Program-made: the position numbers and the translations under genes
The notes under the pieces: generated by a model
What the model was told of the DNA's origin: nothing
Database searches by the model: none
What the model saw: the letters and a program-made list of their open reading frames with translations, nothing else
Part shown: one piece after another, positions 40,511 to 43,010 of the stretch
How positions within the stretch are numbered: the stretch's first letter is position 1
Layout: every line of letters starts with the position of its first letter
Assembly (NCBI GenBank): GCA_045637645.1
Contig: JAZTZV010000041.1
Span: 1-43,010, forward strand
DNA length: 43,010 nt
Reading direction: 5' to 3'
From: RGIG1959 sp045637645
GTDB taxonomy: Bacteria; Bacillota; Clostridia; Oscillospirales; Acutalibacteraceae

Positions 40511-41770
40511 TCATTTAAACAGAATGACCAAGAATTGCGACACAAGTACGACTGCGATCAACGCGATCGGATAGGTCGCCGCATACGCGGAAGCCACCGC
40601 TTCCGTGCCGGACACACCGATGAGGGTGCCGAGCGCAGGAGTCGAGGTCATGCCGCCCGTCAACGAACCGAGGTTGTTGAGCAGACTGAGTTTCAGAACG
40701 TACTTCGCAAAGAAGAAGCCGATAAGCATCGGAACGAGGGTCATGATCGCACCGTAGACAAAGTACATCACGTCGAAGTTTTCAACGAACTCCGCACCGC
40801 CGGGGATACCGGCGCCGACAAGGAACAACACAAGACCCATTTCACGAAGAAGTTTCAACGTGTGGGAATCAGGCATGACCGACAGTTTACCGAAGTTGCC
40901 GAAATGGCCAAACACAAGCGCCACCATCAAGCAACCGCCCGTCGCCGTCAGCGAGAAGCAGGTGCCATTGAGACCGCTGGCCGACAGCGGAATTTTGATG
41001 GCACCGACGATGATGCCGAGCAGTGCCACAAGAGAAAACACTGCAAAGCCGTGGCCGTCAAGTTTAAAAAGATTTTTCTTTTCTTTTTTTGCTTCGCCGC
41101 CGGAAACCGTCTCCAGTTTTGCACGCTCATCAGCCATGTTCGCTTTCATGAGTTTCGGCACGAGTTGCACAAACAGCACAACGCCGAGAACACCGAAGAT
41201 GTACGCGATACCATGACCGACCGATACAAGGCCTTCATATTCCGTCGCGACTGTCGCTTTTGCGGCAGAAAAAGCGGGGGTTGAGGTAAGGGAGCCGGAA
41301 AGCAAGCCGACAATCATCGCGGTAAAGCCTTCCGATGTTTCAATCGAAGCTCCATAGCCGAACACTTTGCCGAGATAGATACAGCCGATCGCCGACAAGC
41401 CGCCCGCCAAGATGATCACAAGTCCGAGCAAAACATACGACTTAAAGTTCTTTTTGAGGTTGCCGAAAAATTTCGGACCTGCAATAAAGCCGACCGATGT
41501 AACAAAGAACACCAAGCCGATGCGCTCAATAATGGTAAGCGCTTGATCGACATATTGGGTTTCTACACCCTTGTGCGTCAATTCCGTTGCAAGGGGCTCA
41601 AAGAACAGAGCACCAAACACCAATGCCACGATAAACACGCCGGCATCACCAAGCGACACACCTTTGATCGTGATACGACCGAGTGCATAACCAACAAACA
41701 GCACGCCGAACAAGCTGAAAATCAAAAACCAAATGCCTGTAATCGGCACAACGCCGCCAAACAATTCCAT
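40511..41770 (-). CDS. AspT/YidE-family transporter
   Basis: A 419-residue integral membrane protein with about ten hydrophobic helices in two halves. Each half ends with the family motif: GSLTSTPAFSAA in the first and GGMTSTPALG in the second, as in the aspartate:alanine exchanger AspT and YidE/YbjL proteins. The central soluble TrkA_C domains usual in YidE are absent; only a short charged linker (about residues 205-235, with KKEKKN) separates the halves. The ATG at 41770 follows GGGAGGA and lies 19 bases after the flavoprotein gene, so the two form an operon. A dicarboxylate or amino acid linked to fumarate reduction is a plausible substrate. Confidence 0.85.
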   Translation of the reverse strand: MELFGGVVPITGIWFLIFSLFGVLFVGYALGRITIKGVSLGDAGVFIVALVFGALFFEPLATELTHKGVETQYVDQALTIIERIGLVFFVTSVGFIAGPKFFGNLKKNFKSYVLLGLVIILAGGLSAIGCIYLGKVFGYGASIETSEGFTAMIVGLLSGSLTSTPAFSAAKATVATEYEGLVSVGHGIAYIFGVLGVVLFVQLVPKLMKANMADERAKLETVSGGEAKKEKKNLFKLDGHGFAVFSLVALLGIIVGAIKIPLSASGLNGTCFSLTATGGCLMVALVFGHFGNFGKLSVMPDSHTLKLLREMGLVLFLVGAGIPGGAEFVENFDVMYFVYGAIMTLVPMLIGFFFAKYVLKLSLLNNLGSLTGGMTSTPALGTLIGVSGTEAVASAYAATYPIALIAVVLVSQFLVILFK

Positions 41771-41789
41771 AGTAAAAATCCTCCCTTGA

Positions 41790-43010
41790 TTAGATGCTCT
41801 TGAGTTTGGTGTAGTTCGGGAGGAGTTTCGGAGAAACCGCATCGGTTTCGATCGATGCGTTCTTGATCTCGTTCTCGAAAGCGTCAATGTGCGAGAGTGT
41901 CAGTGCACCGACAACGGCATCTTTCGCCGCGACCGCCGCATGGATACCGGCGCTGCGACCGAAGACGATGATGTCGAGGAGCGAGTTGCCCATCAAGCGG
42001 TTTTTGCCGTGGATGCCGCCGACAGCCTCACCAGCAACGAACAGGTTCTTGATGTTCGTCGTCATACCGTCGGGCGTGATGTCGAGGCCGCCGTTTTGAT
42101 AGTGCAGGGTCGGGTAAACAAGGATCGGCTCCTTGCGGATGTCGATGCCGTATTCCATGAACATACGCATCATAGCGGGAATGCGCTTCTCGATGGTGCC
42201 TTCGCCGCCGATCGCTTCGATCATCGGGGTGTCGAGCCACACGGCCGTGCCGTTGGCGGTCTCAAGACCGTTGTCACGGTCGGAGCACTCACGGATGATG
42301 GATGCCGCGGTCACGTCACGGGTCTCCAGCGGATGCATGAAGACTTCACCGTTTTTGTTGACGAGCTTCGCGCCGAGCGAACGCACCTTCTCGGTGACGA
42401 GCGCGCCGAAGATTTGGGTCGGATGCGCCGCACCCGTGGGGTGATATTGCAGGGTCTCCGCATAGAGCAGTTTCGCGCCTGCACGATAACCGAGGACAAG
42501 GCCGTCCGCGGTCGCGCCGTAGTGGTTGGAGGTCGGGAAGCCTTGATAGTGCATACGACCGGCGCCGCCCGTCGCAATGATGACGGTCTTGGCTTTCGCC
42601 ACGAACAGTTCTTTGGTCTCCATGTTCATGAGAACCGCGCCCGCCGCATTGCCGTTTTCGTCGAGGATCAATTCGATCGCCGCGGTGAAATCGACCACGG
42701 GGATTTGACGGTTGAGCACTTCGTCACGCAGGGTACGCATGATTTCCGCACCCGAGTAGTCCTTCGCCGCGTGCATACGCTTGCGGGACGTACCGCCGCC
42801 GTGAGTGGTGACCATCGTGCCGTCGGCTTCTTTGTCAAACTCAACGCCGAGTTTGGAGAGCCATTGGATCGCTTCGGGAGCGTCGCACACGAGCTTCGAA
42901 AGAAGATCCCGCTTCGGGGCGAAGTGACCGCCGCCGAACGCATCGACAAAGTGGATCGCGGGCGAGTCGTTGGGTTTGTCGGCCGCTTGGATGCCGCCTT
43001 GCGCCATCAT
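41790..43010 (-). CDS. Fumarate reductase/succinate dehydrogenase-type flavoprotein, partial
   Basis: The C-terminal 406 residues of a flavoprotein; the 5' end of the gene lies beyond the right window edge. Features of the fumarate reductase/aspartate oxidase group: GHFAPKRDLL, THGGGTSRKRMH (substrate-binding region), VIIATGGAGRMHY (FAD site), LQYHPTG, and GLFVAGE-like NLFVAGEAVGGIHGKNRLMGNSLLD. The active-site Arg of the group is probably in the GKNRL motif. The usual N-terminal GxGxxG is outside the window. It would reduce fumarate, or a related enoate, as an electron sink in anaerobic growth. Other subunits would be upstream, off the window. Confidence 0.85.
   Translation of the reverse strand: MMAQGGIQAADKPNDSPAIHFVDAFGGGHFAPKRDLLSKLVCDAPEAIQWLSKLGVEFDKEADGTMVTTHGGGTSRKRMHAAKDYSGAEIMRTLRDEVLNRQIPVVDFTAAIELILDENGNAAGAVLMNMETKELFVAKAKTVIIATGGAGRMHYQGFPTSNHYGATADGLVLGYRAGAKLLYAETLQYHPTGAAHPTQIFGALVTEKVRSLGAKLVNKNGEVFMHPLETRDVTAASIIRECSDRDNGLETANGTAVWLDTPMIEAIGGEGTIEKRIPAMMRMFMEYGIDIRKEPILVYPTLHYQNGGLDITPDGMTTNIKNLFVAGEAVGGIHGKNRLMGNSLLDIIVFGRSAGIHAAVAAKDAVVGALTLSHIDAFENEIKNASIETDAVSPKLLPNYTKLKSI

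Overview
The window looks like a chromosome segment of a strictly anaerobic, Gram-positive gut Clostridia member of the Oscillospirales/Ruminococcaceae kind. Evidence seen here: dockerin-bearing secreted enzymes, two [FeFe]-hydrogenase-type proteins, oxygen-sensitive acyl-CoA dehydratase-activase-type proteins, strong AGGAGG-like ribosome binding sites, and many near-consensus sigma-A promoters (TTGACA-17-TATAAT type). The lineage is inferred from gene content; no rRNA gene is present.

Layout. (1) 88-4500, minus strand: a dockerin-tagged peptidoglycan amidase and a eukaryotic-type glycogen branching enzyme. (2) 4847-11445: a tRNA-Val(GAC), then an accessory-looking stretch. Two near-identical ~220 bp hairpin-array repeats (4957-5177, 5732-5950) each supply a promoter and ribosome binding site, the first to an unknown protein and the second to a four-helix-bundle protein. 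A seven-gene operon of small-molecule enzymes follows (two methyltransferases, GNAT, uridine-kinase-like P-loop kinase, Nudix, NAD epimerase, CHAT/caspase-like protein), closed by a third, truncated copy of the repeat. (3) 11695-20663, plus strand: a CHAP peptidoglycan hydrolase with dockerin, a dockerin metallophosphatase, an FAD oxidoreductase and a GH26 lipoprotein. (4) 20870-24371: a heterodimeric ABC exporter with one degenerate ATP site. (5) 24465-31629, minus strand: a three-gene operon made of an adenylation-carrier-thioester reductase protein and two proteins resembling the anaerobic plasmalogen synthase pair; it has a consensus promoter overlapped by a perfect 21 bp palindrome. (6) 32081-33799: a GH25 lysozyme with dockerin. 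(7) 34009-38799: a hydrogen-sensing/hydrogenase operon (two thioredoxin-like 2Fe-2S proteins, a PAS-containing sensory [FeFe] hydrogenase, a SpoIIE/PP2C phosphatase, a group-B-type [FeFe] hydrogenase). (8) 38861-40458: a TetR regulator divergent from a cation diffusion facilitator. (9) 40511-43010, minus strand: an AspT-family transporter and a fumarate-reductase-type flavoprotein that runs off the right edge.

How they fit together. Three peptidoglycan hydrolases of different catalytic families (Amidase_2, CHAP, GH25) share the same non-catalytic module and end in dockerins; a metallophosphatase shares part of this architecture. They look like one extracellular, cohesin-anchored cell-wall-remodelling set, although no cohesin is in the window. 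The most unusual signals are the hairpin-array repeat/four-helix-bundle cassettes beside the tRNA, and the plasmalogen-type operon fused into one transcription unit with an acyl-activating reductase.
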